Part shown: piece by piece, positions 8,245-16,965 of the stretch
Numbering within the stretch: position 1 is the stretch's first letter
Layout: every line of letters starts with the position of its first letter
NCBI RefSeq assembly: GCF_022815645.1
Contig: NZ_JALGRO010000006.1
Span: forward strand, 158,656-222,655
DNA: 64,000 nucleotides
Reading direction: 5' to 3'
DNA from: Curtobacterium sp. VKM Ac-2922
Lineage (GTDB): Bacteria > Actinomycetota > Actinomycetes > Actinomycetales > Microbacteriaceae
Made by a program: the position numbers and the translations under genes
The notes under the pieces: model-generated
The model's database searches: none
What the model was told of the DNA's origin: nothing
Seen by the model: the letters and a program-made list of their open reading frames with translations, nothing else

Positions 8245-9963
8245 CTACTTCCGCAGCTCGAGGTACTTCGCGATGAGCGCCCTGGTGGACGAGTCCTGCG
8301 TCTCGAGCACCGACTGGTCGCCGTCGACCGCGGGGGCGATCTGCAGCGCCAGCTGCTTGCCGAGCTCGACGCCCCACTGGTCGAACGAGTCGATGCCCCA
8401 GATGGTGCCCTCGGTGAACACGATGTGCTCGTACAGCGCGATGAGCTGCCCCACGACGCTCGGCGTGAGCTCGGGCGCCAGGATCGACGTCGACGGCTTG
8501 TTGCCCGTGAAGGTGCGGGCCGCGACGATCGCGTCGTCCGTGGTGCCCTCGGCGCGGACCTCGTCGGCGGTCTTGCCGAACGCCAGCGCCTTGGTCTGCG
8601 CGAAGAAGTTCGCCAGGAACAGGTTGTGGACGTCCTGCCCGGGCTCGACCGCCCCGCCGTCGCCGGTCTCGTCCTTGAGCGGACGGGCCGGGTTGGCGAC
8701 CGTGATGAAGTCGGCGGGGATCAGGCGCGTGCCCTGGTGGATGAGCTGGTAGAACGCGTGCTGGCCGTTCGTGCCGGGCTCGCCCCAGAAGACCTCGCCG
8801 GTGTCCGTCGTGACGGGTGAGCCGTCCCAGCGGACGCGCTTGCCGTTCGACTCCATGGTGAGCTGCTGCAGGTACGCAGCGAAGCGGTGCAGGTACTGCG
8901 TGTACGGCAGGACCGCGTGGCTCTGGGCCCCCAGGAAGTTCGAGTACCAGACGTTGAGCAGGCCCATCAGCACGGGGACGTTCTGCGCGAGCGGGGTGGT
9001 GCGCATGTGCTCGTCGATGGTGTGGAACCCGGCCAGGAACTGCTTCCAGTTGTCCGGGCCGATCGCGATGACGACGCTCGTGCCGATCGCGGAGTCGACC
9101 GAGTAGCGGCCGCCCACCCAGTCCCAGAACCCGAAGGCGTTCTCGGGGTCGATGCCGAACGCGGCGACCTTGTCGAGCGCGGTCGAGACGGCGACGAAGT
9201 GCTTGGCGACGGCGTCGTTCTTGGCGTCGTCCGTGGCGTCGGTGAGCGACAGCCCCTCCCACAGCCACTGGCGCGCCAGCCGGGCGTTCGTCAGGGTCTC
9301 GAGCGTGCCGAAGGTCTTCGACGCGACGATGAACAGCGTGGTCTCGGGGTCGAGGTCGACGGTCTTCTCGTAGATGTCCGACGGGTCGATGTTCGACACG
9401 AACCGGGCCTCGATGCCGGCCTGCACGTACGGCTTCAGTGCTTCGTAGACCATGACCGGGCCGAGGTCCGAGCCACCGATGCCGATGTTGACGACGGTCT
9501 CGATGCGCTTGCCGGTGACGCCGGTCCACGCGCCCGAGCGGACCTTGTCCGCGAAGGCGTAGACCTTGTCGAGCGTGGCGTGCACGTCGGCGTCGACGTC
9601 CTGCCCGTCCACGACGAAGCCCTTCGCCGGTACGAGGTCGCCCTCGGCCGGACGACGCAGCGCGGTGTGCAGCACGGCGCGGTCCTCGGTGGCGTTGATG
9701 TGCTCGCCCGAGATCATCGCCTGGTAGCGCTCGGCGACACCGGCGTCCTGGGCGAGCTGCAGCAGCGCGTCGAGGATCTCCTTCGTGACCAGGCCCTTCG
9801 ACAGGTCGACGGTCAGGTCACCGGCCTGGAAGGTGTACTGCTCGGCGCGGCCCGGGTCGCTGTCGAACCATCCGCGCAGGTCTGGGGAGAAGCCGTCGGC
9901 GATGCCGGCGAGGGTCTTCCACGCTTCGGTCGATGTGGGGTCGACGGGTGCGGTTTCGGTCAC
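8245..9963 (-). CDS. pgi: Glucose-6-phosphate isomerase
   Basis: A 572-residue cytosolic phosphoglucose isomerase interconverting glucose-6-phosphate and fructose-6-phosphate in glycolysis and gluconeogenesis. Family blocks are all visible: [35 protein letters not shown], the second phosphate-binding region [15 protein letters not shown], the catalytic Glu in [16 protein letters not shown], and the C-terminal [13 protein letters not shown] with the active-site Lys. The GTG at 9963 is preceded by a strong AGGAGG, which rules out longer upstream extensions of the frame. It is about 20 residues longer than the commonest bacterial forms. It appears monocistronic, ending at a bidirectional terminator. 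Confidence 0.97.
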   Translation of the reverse strand: MTETAPVDPTSTEAWKTLAGIADGFSPDLRGWFDSDPGRAEQYTFQAGDLTVDLSKGLVTKEILDALLQLAQDAGVAERYQAMISGEHINATEDRAVLHTALRRPAEGDLVPAKGFVVDGQDVDADVHATLDKVYAFADKVRSGAWTGVTGKRIETVVNIGIGGSDLGPVMVYEALKPYVQAGIEARFVSNIDPSDIYEKTVDLDPETTLFIVASKTFGTLETLTNARLARQWLWEGLSLTDATDDAKNDAVAKHFVAVSTALDKVAAFGIDPENAFGFWDWVGGRYSVDSAIGTSVVIAIGPDNWKQFLAGFHTIDEHMRTTPLAQNVPVLMGLLNVWYSNFLGAQSHAVLPYTQYLHRFAAYLQQLTMESNGKRVRWDGSPVTTDTGEVFWGEPGTNGQHAFYQLIHQGTRLIPADFITVANPARPLKDETGDGGAVEPGQDVHNLFLANFFAQTKALAFGKTADEVRAEGTTDDAIVAARTFTGNKPSTSILAPELTPSVVGQLIALYEHIVFTEGTIWGIDSFDQWGVELGKQLALQIAPAVDGDQSVLETQDSSTRALIAKYLELRK

Positions 9964-10090
9964 TTCGGTCCTCCTGAACGCTGAGTGCGACTGGTCCGCG
10001 GACCTCCGCAACGCTGCGACGCGGGCCGCATCCGAGCGTAGTGCTGTTCCGGTCAGCGCGTTGCCGGGCAGCAGCCTGGAGGCGCGGCGC

Positions 10091-10112
10091 ACGTGACCGG
10101 CACAGGTCACGT
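10091..10112 (-). terminator. Hairpin overlapping the nitronate monooxygenase stop
   Basis: ACGTGACC and GGTCACGT form an eight-pair stem with a six-base loop. The stem covers the stop codon of the minus-strand gene ending at 10107. It could be a terminator or an operator for pgi-distal transcription; it is short, so support is modest. Confidence 0.35.
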
Positions 10113-11099
10113 CAGCAGGGCCTCCAGGACGTCCGCCAGGGGTGCGTCTGCCGCAGCCCGCCAGGAGCGGCCGGCCCACAGGTGGAGCGACTGCGCGTCG
10201 CCCGCCGCCGCGGCCGCGGTCCGGATCGGCCGGGTCAGGTGGTGCAGCGCCGGGTAGCCGAGCGGTGCGTCCTCGTGTTCGCGCACGAAGCGGTTCACGA
10301 GCGCGCGCGCCGGGCGCCCCGTGAAGGCGCGGGTCAGCGCGGTCCGGTCGAACACGGGATCGACCAGCGCATCCCGGTGGGTCTGTCCGGTGCCGGCCTC
10401 GTGCGTGCGGAGCACCAGCGTGCCCACCATGGCCGCGTCGGCACCCGCCATCCGGACGGCCTCGACGTCGGCGGCGCTGCCGATGCCCCCGGCGGCGATG
10501 ACGGGCAGCTCGACCGCGTGCCGGATGGCCCGGACCAGGTCGGGCAGTGGCTCCCAGACAGGTGCGGACGCCGGATCGAGCACGGCGGAGTGTCCGCCGG
10601 CGGCCTCGCCCTGCACGACCAGCACGTCCACGCCGCGTTCGGCTGCCGCGAGCGCCTCGGCCCGGTTCGTGACCGACTGCATCGTGATCGTCTCGCGCTT
10701 CCGGAACTCCCACACCAGGTCGGCGTCGGGCAGCCCGAACGTGAACGACACGACCGGCACCGGGTCGTCCAGCAGCAGCGCGACCTTGTCGGTCCAGGCG
10801 TCGTCGTCCTCGCGCTGGTCGGGCAGCCCCTCGACGCCGAGCGACGCCCGGTACCGCTCGTAGTCGGCGGGGTCGATCGGCACCGGGTTCGGGGCGAACA
10901 GGTTCACGCCGAAGCGGTCCGTCCCCGTCCGGACCTCGGCGATCTGCGCGGCGAGGTCGTCCGGCGTGCGGTAGCCCGCCGCCAGCTGGGCGAAGTGGCC
11001 CGCGCGGGCGGCGGCCACGACGAGCGCGGGGGTGCTCGGTCCACCCGCCATCGGGGCGACGTGGACGGGACTGCGGAGCGGCTCGGGGAGGTCGGTCAC
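10107..11099 (-). CDS. Nitronate monooxygenase / 2-nitropropane dioxygenase family
   Basis: A 330-residue FMN-dependent TIM-barrel enzyme that oxidises alkyl nitronates (for example propionate-3-nitronate) to carbonyl compounds and nitrite. Family features: [23 protein letters not shown] at the N-terminus, [10 protein letters not shown], the active-site [11 protein letters not shown] with its conserved His, [29 protein letters not shown] (FMN phosphate binding), and a C-terminal cap. The GTG at 11099 is chosen because the frame above it runs into the 3' end of rimK. It lies 26 bp downstream of rimK on the same strand. The likely role is detoxification or nitrogen scavenging. Confidence 0.88.
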   Translation of the reverse strand: MTDLPEPLRSPVHVAPMAGGPSTPALVVAAARAGHFAQLAAGYRTPDDLAAQIAEVRTGTDRFGVNLFAPNPVPIDPADYERYRASLGVEGLPDQREDDDAWTDKVALLLDDPVPVVSFTFGLPDADLVWEFRKRETITMQSVTNRAEALAAAERGVDVLVVQGEAAGGHSAVLDPASAPVWEPLPDLVRAIRHAVELPVIAAGGIGSAADVEAVRMAGADAAMVGTLVLRTHEAGTGQTHRDALVDPVFDRTALTRAFTGRPARALVNRFVREHEDAPLGYPALHHLTRPIRTAAAAAGDAQSLHLWAGRSWRAAADAPLADVLEALLT

Positions 11100-11125
11100 C
11101 CCTCGATCCTGCACCGGCGCAGGTC

Positions 11126-12316
11126 TCACTGCTCCGGCAGGTGCTCCTTCGGCAGCTTCCTGAGCTTGGCGCGGCGCTTGCGACGCTCGGGGATCATCGA
11201 GCGCATCTCCTCGAGCTTGCCGAAGCACAGCAGGCGGTCCCCTGGTTCGAGCGCGACACCGCTGCGCGGGTTCGGGATGACGCTCGACCCGCGGTGCAAC
11301 GTGAGCACGGTGATGTCCCGGTCCCAGAGCCCGGACTCCTTGATGGTCTTGCCCACCAGGTCGGCGTTCGTGTGCACCAGGAGCTCGGCGACGCCGTAGC
11401 CCGTCGACACCGACAGGCGCTGCCGGACGTCGATCTCGGGGAAGGCGACCTGGTTGGCGATGAAGTCGATGATCGCACCGGCGATGTCGAGGCCCGTCGC
11501 GCGCTCGATGCCCTCGAGGCCCGGTGACGAGTTGACCTCCATCACGAGCGGACCGTCGTTGCCCTCGAGCATGTCCACCCCGGCCACGCGCAGCCCCATG
11601 ATCTGCGCCGACCGCACCGCTGCCTCTTCGTACTCGGGCGTGAGCGTCACGGCTTCGACGGTGCCGCCGCGGTGCACGTTCGACCGGAACTCGTCGCCCG
11701 AGGCGCTGCGGCGCATCGCGGCCACCACCCGGTCGCCGACGACGAGCGCGCGGATGTCCTTGCCGCGGCTCTCGGAGATGAAGCTCTGGATGAGCACGTT
11801 CTGCTTGGTGGAGTGCAGGGTCTCGACGATGGACTCGGCGACCTTGGCCTCGGGCGCCAGGATCACGCCGATGCCCTGCGTGCCCTCGAGCAGCTTGATG
11901 ACGACCGGCGCTCCACCGACCCGCTCGATCGCCCCGCGGACGTCCGCCCGGCCCGCGACGAAGGTGGTGGCGGGCATGCCGATGTCGTGCCGCGACAGGA
12001 TCTGGTTCGCGCGGAGCTTGTCGCGGGAGTTCGTGATGCCGTTGGCGGTGTTGGGCGTGTACACGTCCATCTGCTCGAACTGCCGCACCACCGCGGTGCC
12101 GTAGTACGTGATCGAGTTGCCGATGCGCGGCAGGATCGCGTCGTAGTCCGAGATGAGCTTGCCGCGGTACTGCAGGTCCGGCGCATCGCCCGTCAGGTCG
12201 ATGGCGAAGCGCAGCGTGTTGAGGACCTTCACCTCGTGGCCACGGTCGAGCGCGGCGGCACGGAGCCGCTCGGTCGAGTACGCCTGCGGGGCACGCGACA
12301 GGATGGCGAGTTTCAT
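11126..12316 (-). CDS. rimK: RimK-type ATP-grasp glutamate ligase with C-terminal RCK_C domain
   Basis: A 396-residue ATP-grasp ligase resembling RimK, which adds glutamate residues to the C-terminus of ribosomal protein S6. Residues 1-95 form the pre-ATP-grasp domain ([18 protein letters not shown]). The ATP-grasp core spans about 95-290, with [15 protein letters not shown] and the metal site [17 protein letters not shown]. Residues about 305-380 ([19 protein letters not shown] ... [12 protein letters not shown]) are a TrkA-C/RCK_C domain absent from E. coli RimK (300 aa), suggesting ligand control. The start at 12316 opens a clean frame. It is divergent from a RimK-associated retropepsin-like protein, which strengthens the call. 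Confidence 0.88.
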   Translation of the reverse strand: MKLAILSRAPQAYSTERLRAAALDRGHEVKVLNTLRFAIDLTGDAPDLQYRGKLISDYDAILPRIGNSITYYGTAVVRQFEQMDVYTPNTANGITNSRDKLRANQILSRHDIGMPATTFVAGRADVRGAIERVGGAPVVIKLLEGTQGIGVILAPEAKVAESIVETLHSTKQNVLIQSFISESRGKDIRALVVGDRVVAAMRRSASGDEFRSNVHRGGTVEAVTLTPEYEEAAVRSAQIMGLRVAGVDMLEGNDGPLVMEVNSSPGLEGIERATGLDIAGAIIDFIANQVAFPEIDVRQRLSVSTGYGVAELLVHTNADLVGKTIKESGLWDRDITVLTLHRGSSVIPNPRSGVALEPGDRLLCFGKLEEMRSMIPERRKRRAKLRKLPKEHLPEQ

Positions 12317-12411
12317 CGGGGAGGCTCCGCTGATCGAGGGCTGGCGACGGCGACGCTCCATGCTGGCAGACGGACGGCGCACCACGCGCGCCGTCCTGCC
12401 AGGATGGGCAC

Positions 12412-12894
12412 ATGTCCGACGATCCGAAGCGCCCCGCGCGCACCCCGATCGTCGCCGGGTGGCGGGAGTGGGCCGGACTGCCCGACCTCGGCATCCCGTG
12501 GATCAAGGTCAAGCTCGACACCGGTGCGCGGACCTCGGCGCTGCACGCGTTCGACCTCGAGGAGCTGCCCGGCGACCGGGTGCGGTTCTCGGTGCACCCC
12601 TGGCAGGAGTCCGACGCCGACCCGACGACGGTCGAGTGCGGCGTGCACGACCGCCGGGTGGTCCGCAGCTCGTCGGGCCACACACAGGAACGCATCGTCG
12701 TGCTGACGGCCATCGAACTCGCCGGCCGGACCGTGCAGGCCGAGGTGACACTGAGCAACCGCGACCAGATGGGCTTCCGGATGCTCATCGGCCGCGAGGC
12801 GCTGCGCCAGGGGTTCGTCGTGGACCCGGCCCGGTCGTTCCAGGCCGGCCGCGCGCCGAAGGAGATCCGACGCCGCAACCGGGGTCGGATCTGA
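12412..12894 (+). CDS. RimK-associated retropepsin-like (ATP-dependent zinc) protease
   Basis: A 160-residue protein of the family often found beside rimK, described as putative ATP-dependent zinc proteases (RimB-like). It has a retropepsin-type fold with the active-site-like motif KLDTGARTSALHAF near residue 35 and the family C-terminal FRMLIGREALRQGFVVDPARSF. Known RimB trims or processes RimK products; that role here is inference from the divergent neighbour 95 bp away. No signal peptide is seen, so it is cytosolic. The ATG at 12412 follows directly on the divergent promoter region. Confidence 0.85.
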   Translation: MSDDPKRPARTPIVAGWREWAGLPDLGIPWIKVKLDTGARTSALHAFDLEELPGDRVRFSVHPWQESDADPTTVECGVHDRRVVRSSSGHTQERIVVLTAIELAGRTVQAEVTLSNRDQMGFRMLIGREALRQGFVVDPARSFQAGRAPKEIRRRNRGRI

Positions 12895-12982
12895 CCGCTC
12901 GACGACACGCGGTGGTCACGGATCGGTCACGACGTGTCAGGACCGGTGCTTCCTCGACACTTCTGGGGTGAGAGGGGGCACC

Positions 12983-13531
12983 GTGGAACCGACCGACACC
13001 GATGCCGACGCCGACGCCGCACTCACGCGGCGCATGGCATCCGGCGACACCGGGGCGTTGGCTGACGCCTTCGACCGCTTCGCACCGACGCTCACCCGCT
13101 ACGCGTGGGCACTGGCTGGCAGCAAGCAGGACGTCGAGGAGCTCGTCCAGGACTCGTTCCTGACGCTCTGGCAGAAGGCCGCCGACATCGACCTGCCGAC
13201 CGGCACGCTGCTGCCGTGGCTGCTGGTCGTCTGCCGCAACCACGCCCGCAACCAGGCCCGACGCACCGCGAAGAACGCCGGCGACGAGCTCCCCGCCGAA
13301 CTCGCAGCACCCACCGACGCCGACGAGGCCCGCGAACGACTCCGCTGGGTCCGCGACGAGATCGCAGCACTGCCGGAGACCGACCGCCGGATCTGCGAAC
13401 TCTGCCTGCTCGAAGGGCACTCCTACTCCGAAGCCGCCACGATGCTCGGCCTGAGCGTCGGCGCGGTCACCCAGCGCGTCTCACGCTCCCGCGCGCGACT
13501 GAAGAAGGCGGTGACGCACGATGAACACTGA
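12983..13531 (+). CDS. ECF-type RNA polymerase sigma factor
   Basis: A 182-residue extracytoplasmic-function sigma-70. Region 2 is around residues 20-90 (FDRFAPTLTRYAWALAGSKQDVEELVQDSFLTLWQKA). Region 4 is around 120-178 (LPETDRRICELCLLEGHSYSEAATMLGLSVGAVTQRVSRSRARLKKA, a helix-turn-helix that reads the -35). The GTG at 12983 has GAGAGGGGG just upstream and is preferred to the GTG at 12968. It overlaps the next gene, a single-pass membrane protein, by 11 bases, the usual arrangement for a sigma and its membrane regulator. Targets are unknown. Confidence 0.9.
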   Translation: MEPTDTDADADAALTRRMASGDTGALADAFDRFAPTLTRYAWALAGSKQDVEELVQDSFLTLWQKAADIDLPTGTLLPWLLVVCRNHARNQARRTAKNAGDELPAELAAPTDADEARERLRWVRDEIAALPETDRRICELCLLEGHSYSEAATMLGLSVGAVTQRVSRSRARLKKAVTHDEH

Positions 13532-14336
13532 ACCTCCCACCGGAGACGACCTGCAACAGATGCTCGTCTCGATGAAGCGCGAAGTCCTGACGCGTGCCGA
13601 CCAGCAGCGCCCCGCCCCCAGGCGCCGTGCACGTCGCGCCGGACTCGTCATCGGCGTCATCGCGGTCCTGGGCATCGGCGCCACCAGCGGTGGCGTCGCG
13701 CTCGGCATGATCCCGCAGCCCTTCGCCGCAGCACCCGCACCGACCCCGGAGTCGACCACCGTCGAACCGTCGGAGACACCGAGCGAGTCGTCGGCCCCGG
13801 TCGTCGAGCAGCCGACCAGCACCCCCACGCCGACACCGACCCGCAGGCCCTTCTCGGCGAACGACCCGACCACCTGGACGATCAGCTTCGACGAGGTCGG
13901 CCCGGTCGCGCTCGGAGGGGCGGTTGCCAGCGAACTCGACGACCTCGAGCCGGCGTTCACGGTGGATCCGAACTCCCTGTGCCCGAACCCCGACGTGTAC
14001 TTCTACGACAACGGCGCGCAGCAGTCCCTCATCGTCTCCGCGGTCGACGGGAAGGTGTTCGGGATCACCGTGGGCGGGAACGAGCAACCCGGACAACCCC
14101 TCGGGACCGGGCCCACCACAGCCCAGGGGCTGGGCGTCGGCAGCACGCTCCCGCAGCTCCAGGCCGCGTACCCGGACCTGGAACGCATGCCCACCACGCT
14201 GGCGTACGGCCTGCCGGAGTGGACGGTCTCCGACGGCAGCCGCCACATCACCTTCGTGCTGTCGAGCGAGGACGGCCCCGTGAAGACGGTCTGGGTGAGC
14301 ACCAACCCGAACCCGCCGTACGAGTACTGCGGCTGA
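13521..14336 (+). CDS. Single-pass membrane protein, probable partner of the ECF sigma factor
   Basis: A 271-residue protein with a short cytoplasmic N-terminus (about 38 residues), a membrane segment at about 40-60 (AGLVIGVIAVLGIGATSGGVAL), a Pro/Thr/Ser-rich outside linker, and an extracytoplasmic beta-rich domain. The outside part contains TAQGLGVGSTLPQLQAAYPDL, a pattern seen in secreted actinobacterial proteins of unknown function. Overlap with the sigma gene suggests an anti-sigma or sensor role. The N-terminus lacks the HxxxCxxC zinc anti-sigma motif, so the mechanism would be non-canonical. The assignment rests on context. Confidence 0.75.
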   Translation: MNTEPPTGDDLQQMLVSMKREVLTRADQQRPAPRRRARRAGLVIGVIAVLGIGATSGGVALGMIPQPFAAAPAPTPESTTVEPSETPSESSAPVVEQPTSTPTPTPTRRPFSANDPTTWTISFDEVGPVALGGAVASELDDLEPAFTVDPNSLCPNPDVYFYDNGAQQSLIVSAVDGKVFGITVGGNEQPGQPLGTGPTTAQGLGVGSTLPQLQAAYPDLERMPTTLAYGLPEWTVSDGSRHITFVLSSEDGPVKTVWVSTNPNPPYEYCG

Positions 14337-14398
14337 GATCCACGCGCTCGCGTGAACTGACCGGCTGTGGGGGGCGGCCAGTGCACACGGGTGCGTCG

Positions 14399-14440
14399 GG
14401 ACGCCAGGCGCGGTGCTGGCCCGCACCGCGCCTGGCGTCC
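14399..14440 (+). terminator. Intrinsic terminator, palindrome family A (variant)
   Basis: A perfect 18-bp stem (14399-14416 against 14423-14440) with a six-base loop, 60 bp after the sigma-partner gene. The arm GGACGCCAGGCGCGGTGC resembles the GGACGGGAGGCgCGGTGC arm of other 3'-end palindromes in this window. Confidence 0.8.
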
Positions 14441-14508
14441 GGTGGGTCTGGACACCACCACACGGCGCGAGCAGGATGGGCCGAACCGACTCAGGGAGAT
14501 GGTGCCTC

Positions 14509-14856
14509 GTGCAGTTCCTCGTCAACGTCATCGACACCGGCCAGGCCGCCGCCGCCGGCCGGACCGACTCGGCGACCGCGGCCGAGCACGACGCGGTCGA
14601 CGCCCTCAACCAGCGGCTGCAGGCCGAGGGTCGCATCCTGTTCGCCGGCGGGCTGACCGCTCCCGGTGACGCCGTCGTGATCGATGCGCGGGGCGACTCC
14701 GCCGCGGTCAGCGAGGGATCGTTGTTCGGCGACGACCAGTACGTCGCGGGGTTCTGGGTGCTCGACCTGCCCGACGTCGCAACGGCACGCCGCATCGCGG
14801 GCGAGGCCTCGGTGGCCTGCAACCGCACGATCGAGCTGCGCGCGCTGCAGGGCTGA
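14509..14856 (+). CDS. YCII-related protein
   Basis: A 115-residue small alpha/beta protein of the YCII family, with a ferredoxin-like fold related to chlorite dismutase and DGPF proteins. It reads VQFLVNVIDTGQAAAAG at the start. Middle and C-terminal blocks are ILFAGGLTAPGDAVVIDARG, GSLFGDDQYVAGFWVLDLPD and ACNRTIELRAL, which fit the family (gain-of-index, pre-strand GFWV). The GTG at 14509 with AGGGAG upstream is the most sensible start because upstream sequence lacks family character. Known members include YciI-type hydrolases and fusions to sigma factors, but the biochemical role is undefined. It stands between two terminator-like regions and looks monocistronic. Confidence 0.75.
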   Translation: MQFLVNVIDTGQAAAAGRTDSATAAEHDAVDALNQRLQAEGRILFAGGLTAPGDAVVIDARGDSAAVSEGSLFGDDQYVAGFWVLDLPDVATARRIAGEASVACNRTIELRALQG

Positions 14857-14979
14857 ACCTGCGAAGTGGCCGGGCACGTCGCGGCAGCGCGTGACGATCA
14901 TCGATCCAGGTGCGTCCCGTTGGTGGGCGCACCGCTCGTGCCCGCGAGCACACTGCTCGCGCCCCCGACAGGAGTGACC

Positions 14980-15414
14980 ATGACGAACACCGACCACGAC
15001 GACCAGGCGACCGGCAGGTCCTCGTTCCGCGACACCATGACCGCCGGGCTGGTGCAGAAGGCCCTGGAGCCCGTGCTGCGCGCCGTCCGCGACGAGGTGG
15101 CGTCAGCGCGACGCGAGGTCAGCGAGCGCGCCAGCGGCGCCAAGAACGGCCTGGTGCTCACGGGTGTCGCCGCGGCCTTCGCGCTCACGACGCTCATCGC
15201 CCTGGCTGGCTTCGTCGTCGCGCTGCTGGCCCTGGCCCTGCCCGTGTGGGCGGCGGCGGGCATCACGTTCGCTGGCTTCGCGGTCATCACCGCGATCCTG
15301 CTGGCCGTCGGCATCCGCGGCATCCGTCGGGGCATCCCGCCGGTACCGAAGGACACCATGCGCTCGGCCCGCGACCGGGTCACGCACCGGGACGGCGAGC
15401 GCACCGGGAGCTGA
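14980..15414 (+). CDS. Holin-like membrane protein (putative actinobacterial Holin-X superfamily)
   Basis: A 144-residue protein with a charged amphipathic N-terminus (FRDTMTAGLVQKALEPVLRAVRDEVASARREVSERA), two membrane segments (about 55-80 and 86-108, LALALPVWAAAGITFAGFAVITAILLAVG), and a basic C-terminal tail. This matches the phage-holin-superfamily proteins common in actinobacterial chromosomes, where a lysis function is not established. The ATG at 14980 has a good AGGAG seven bases upstream. No phage genes are nearby, so it should not be read as a prophage. Confidence 0.75.
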   Translation: MTNTDHDDQATGRSSFRDTMTAGLVQKALEPVLRAVRDEVASARREVSERASGAKNGLVLTGVAAAFALTTLIALAGFVVALLALALPVWAAAGITFAGFAVITAILLAVGIRGIRRGIPPVPKDTMRSARDRVTHRDGERTGS

Positions 15415-15422
15415 CGCAGCAG

Positions 15423-15482
15423 ATGGTCGGCTCGCGCGGAGCGTGGTCGGCTGACGCAGGGCGTGGTCGGCTCGCGTGGAGC
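15423..15482. repeat. Three tandem 20-bp repeats
   Basis: Three consecutive 20-bp units (15423, 15443, 15463), each of the form RTGGTCGGCTcgCGcrGaGC with 3-6 differences, fill the gap between convergent genes. There are no spacers, so this is not a CRISPR array. Confidence 0.7.
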
Positions 15483-15486
15483 GTCC

Positions 15487-15819
15487 TCAGCGAGCGGTGG
15501 CGCCGAACAGAGCGCTGAGGAACCCGAAGCGTCCGCGCGGTCGGATCGTCTGCACGGTGCGGGTGGGTGCCGGGAACGCGACGTCGTGCAGGTTGTTGCG
15601 CTTCGAGCCGTCCCAGTTCGCGAACAGGTAGGCGCTGCCGAGCACCGACAGGCTGCGGACGGGCGCCCGGCGCCAGTCGCCGGCGCGGACGAAGTACCCG
15701 GAGTGGCCGGAGTGGATGTTCCGGATCACGGTGTCGACGTCGATGACGCCCGTCTCGGTGATGACGGCGGTGATGCCCGTGCGGTCTCGGGCGACGTACT
15801 CGATGATGTGTTCGGGCAT
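15487..15819 (-). CDS. DUF3892-like small protein
   Basis: A 110-residue protein (MPEHIIEYVARDRTGITAVIT). VDTVIRNIHSGHSGYFVRAGD and SAYLFANWDGSKRNNLHDVAFP recall DUF3892, small proteins whose YL-x-T-x-x-DG-x-x-x-NNL pattern is shared here. Function is unknown. An upstream in-frame ATG at 15843 would add eight residues; neither start has a clear ribosome site. It is convergent with the holin-like gene. Confidence 0.6.
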   Translation of the reverse strand: MPEHIIEYVARDRTGITAVITETGVIDVDTVIRNIHSGHSGYFVRAGDWRRAPVRSLSVLGSAYLFANWDGSKRNNLHDVAFPAPTRTVQTIRPRGRFGFLSALFGATAR

Positions 15820-15968
15820 GCTGCGTTCACGGTCGGGTGCCATGTCCGGACGCCTGGTGGTGGGGCCTGGCGGGGGACTCTGCCGGAACCGTCGTTGCTT
15901 CCTCGATCAGGATACGACGACGACGTGGATCCAGCACCAGGATGGCCAGAGAGAGCAGTGCGCCCTGT

Positions 15969-16808
15969 TCACCGACCGCTCAGCGCGCCCCGCACCAGGT
16001 CGGCGACCAGAGCGGGCCGTTCGAGTCCGGGCAGGTGGGCCACGCCGGGCAGCACCCGCCCCGGGCCCTGGCCGAGCCGACGGGCGGTCTCCTCGTAGAA
16101 GGGCAGGTCGGCCGGGATGTCCAGGTCGCCCCAGGTCGTCAGGACCGGCACCGTGACCTCGCCCAGGCGTGTCCACGCGCCGACACCCGCCGCCCCGGCA
16201 CTGTCGGCCGCGGCGACGTCGAGGATGCGCTGGTTCATCGCGACGAACAGCTCGCGCGCCGGGCCGCTGACACGACCTTCGGGCGCCGTGGGGCCGTCGA
16301 GCCACAGGTGCGCCAGGGCGGCGATGCGGTCCTCGGTCGGCGCACCGTCGTCCTCCGCGACCTCGAGCAGGGGCTCGGTGGCCGCGTCGAGCACCCAGTC
16401 GAAGGGGGTGTCCTCGTCGGTCATCCCGGATGCGCCCGCGCCGATGAGCACGGCGCCGGAGACCCGCTCGGGGTGCAGCAGTGCCGTGTCGAGCGCGAGT
16501 CCGCCGCCCATCGAGTTGCCGACCAGCAGCGCTTGCTGCACGCCCAGGTCGTCGAGCACCACGAGCAGGTCGTCGACGTGGGTGAACGACGCCGGGTCGG
16601 CCGCTGCCGGGGTGTCCCCGTAGCCGCGCCGGTCGTACGCGACCAGGTCGAGACCGTCGTCGGCGAGTTCGGCTGCGACGGAGTCCCACGCGCGCCGGTC
16701 GGCGACGCCCGCGTGCAGGAAGACCACGGCGCGGTCGCCGCCGTGGTGTCGGGTGACGGCGATCGGGGTGCCGTCGGGGGCCGTGATGCTGCGCTGCTCC
16801 GCGTCCAT
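15969..16808 (-). CDS. Alpha/beta hydrolase
   Basis: A 279-residue cytosolic alpha/beta-hydrolase-fold enzyme. The oxyanion region is VVFLHAGVADRRAWDSV (residues about 28-44). The nucleophile elbow is LLVGNSMGGGLALDTALLHP (Ser near 98). The acid is probably in TTWGDLDIPADLPFY, and the late His is in PGVAHLPGLERPALV. The substrate cannot be told from sequence; esterase, haloperoxidase-like or C-C hydrolase activity are all possible. It is divergent from the guanidine-operon permease, sharing a 157-bp promoter region that contains a perfect palindrome, so it could be co-regulated with that operon. Confidence 0.85.
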   Translation of the reverse strand: MDAEQRSITAPDGTPIAVTRHHGGDRAVVFLHAGVADRRAWDSVAAELADDGLDLVAYDRRGYGDTPAAADPASFTHVDDLLVVLDDLGVQQALLVGNSMGGGLALDTALLHPERVSGAVLIGAGASGMTDEDTPFDWVLDAATEPLLEVAEDDGAPTEDRIAALAHLWLDGPTAPEGRVSGPARELFVAMNQRILDVAAADSAGAAGVGAWTRLGEVTVPVLTTWGDLDIPADLPFYEETARRLGQGPGRVLPGVAHLPGLERPALVADLVRGALSGR

Positions 16809-16924
16809 GACACCGAACCTAGCCCGCCGCCGACTCGCAGTGTTCACACGATCGTGCGCTCTGTCACGAGCACGAAACAGCCGGGCAACGGGGGCGACAC
16901 AGCACCGCAGCACACTGGTCGCAC

Positions 16925-16944
16925 TACCTGTCGCCCGACAGGTA
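16925..16944 (+). promoter_or_regulatory. Palindromic operator upstream of the guanidine operon
   Basis: TACCTGTCGCCCGACAGGTA is a perfect inverted repeat with nine-base arms and a two-base centre, 21 bp before the permease ATG. It fits a TetR-type operator and is likely bound by the TetR regulator encoded at the end of the same gene run (25629). It could also repress the divergent hydrolase. Confidence 0.65.
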
Positions 16945-16965
16945 CTCCGCGAAAGGTCTGCAGCC

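Noticed and set aside
14980..15414. Prophage indicated by a holin-like gene
   Set aside because: No other phage gene nearby; such proteins are ordinary chromosomal genes in actinobacteria.
15423..15482. A CRISPR-like array
   Set aside because: Only three contiguous units with no spacers, and no cas genes anywhere in the window.
16809..16965. A possible ykkC/guanidine riboswitch in the permease leader
   Set aside because: No ykkC core sequence or paired ACGR hairpins visible; the main structure is a DNA-type palindrome suited to a protein.
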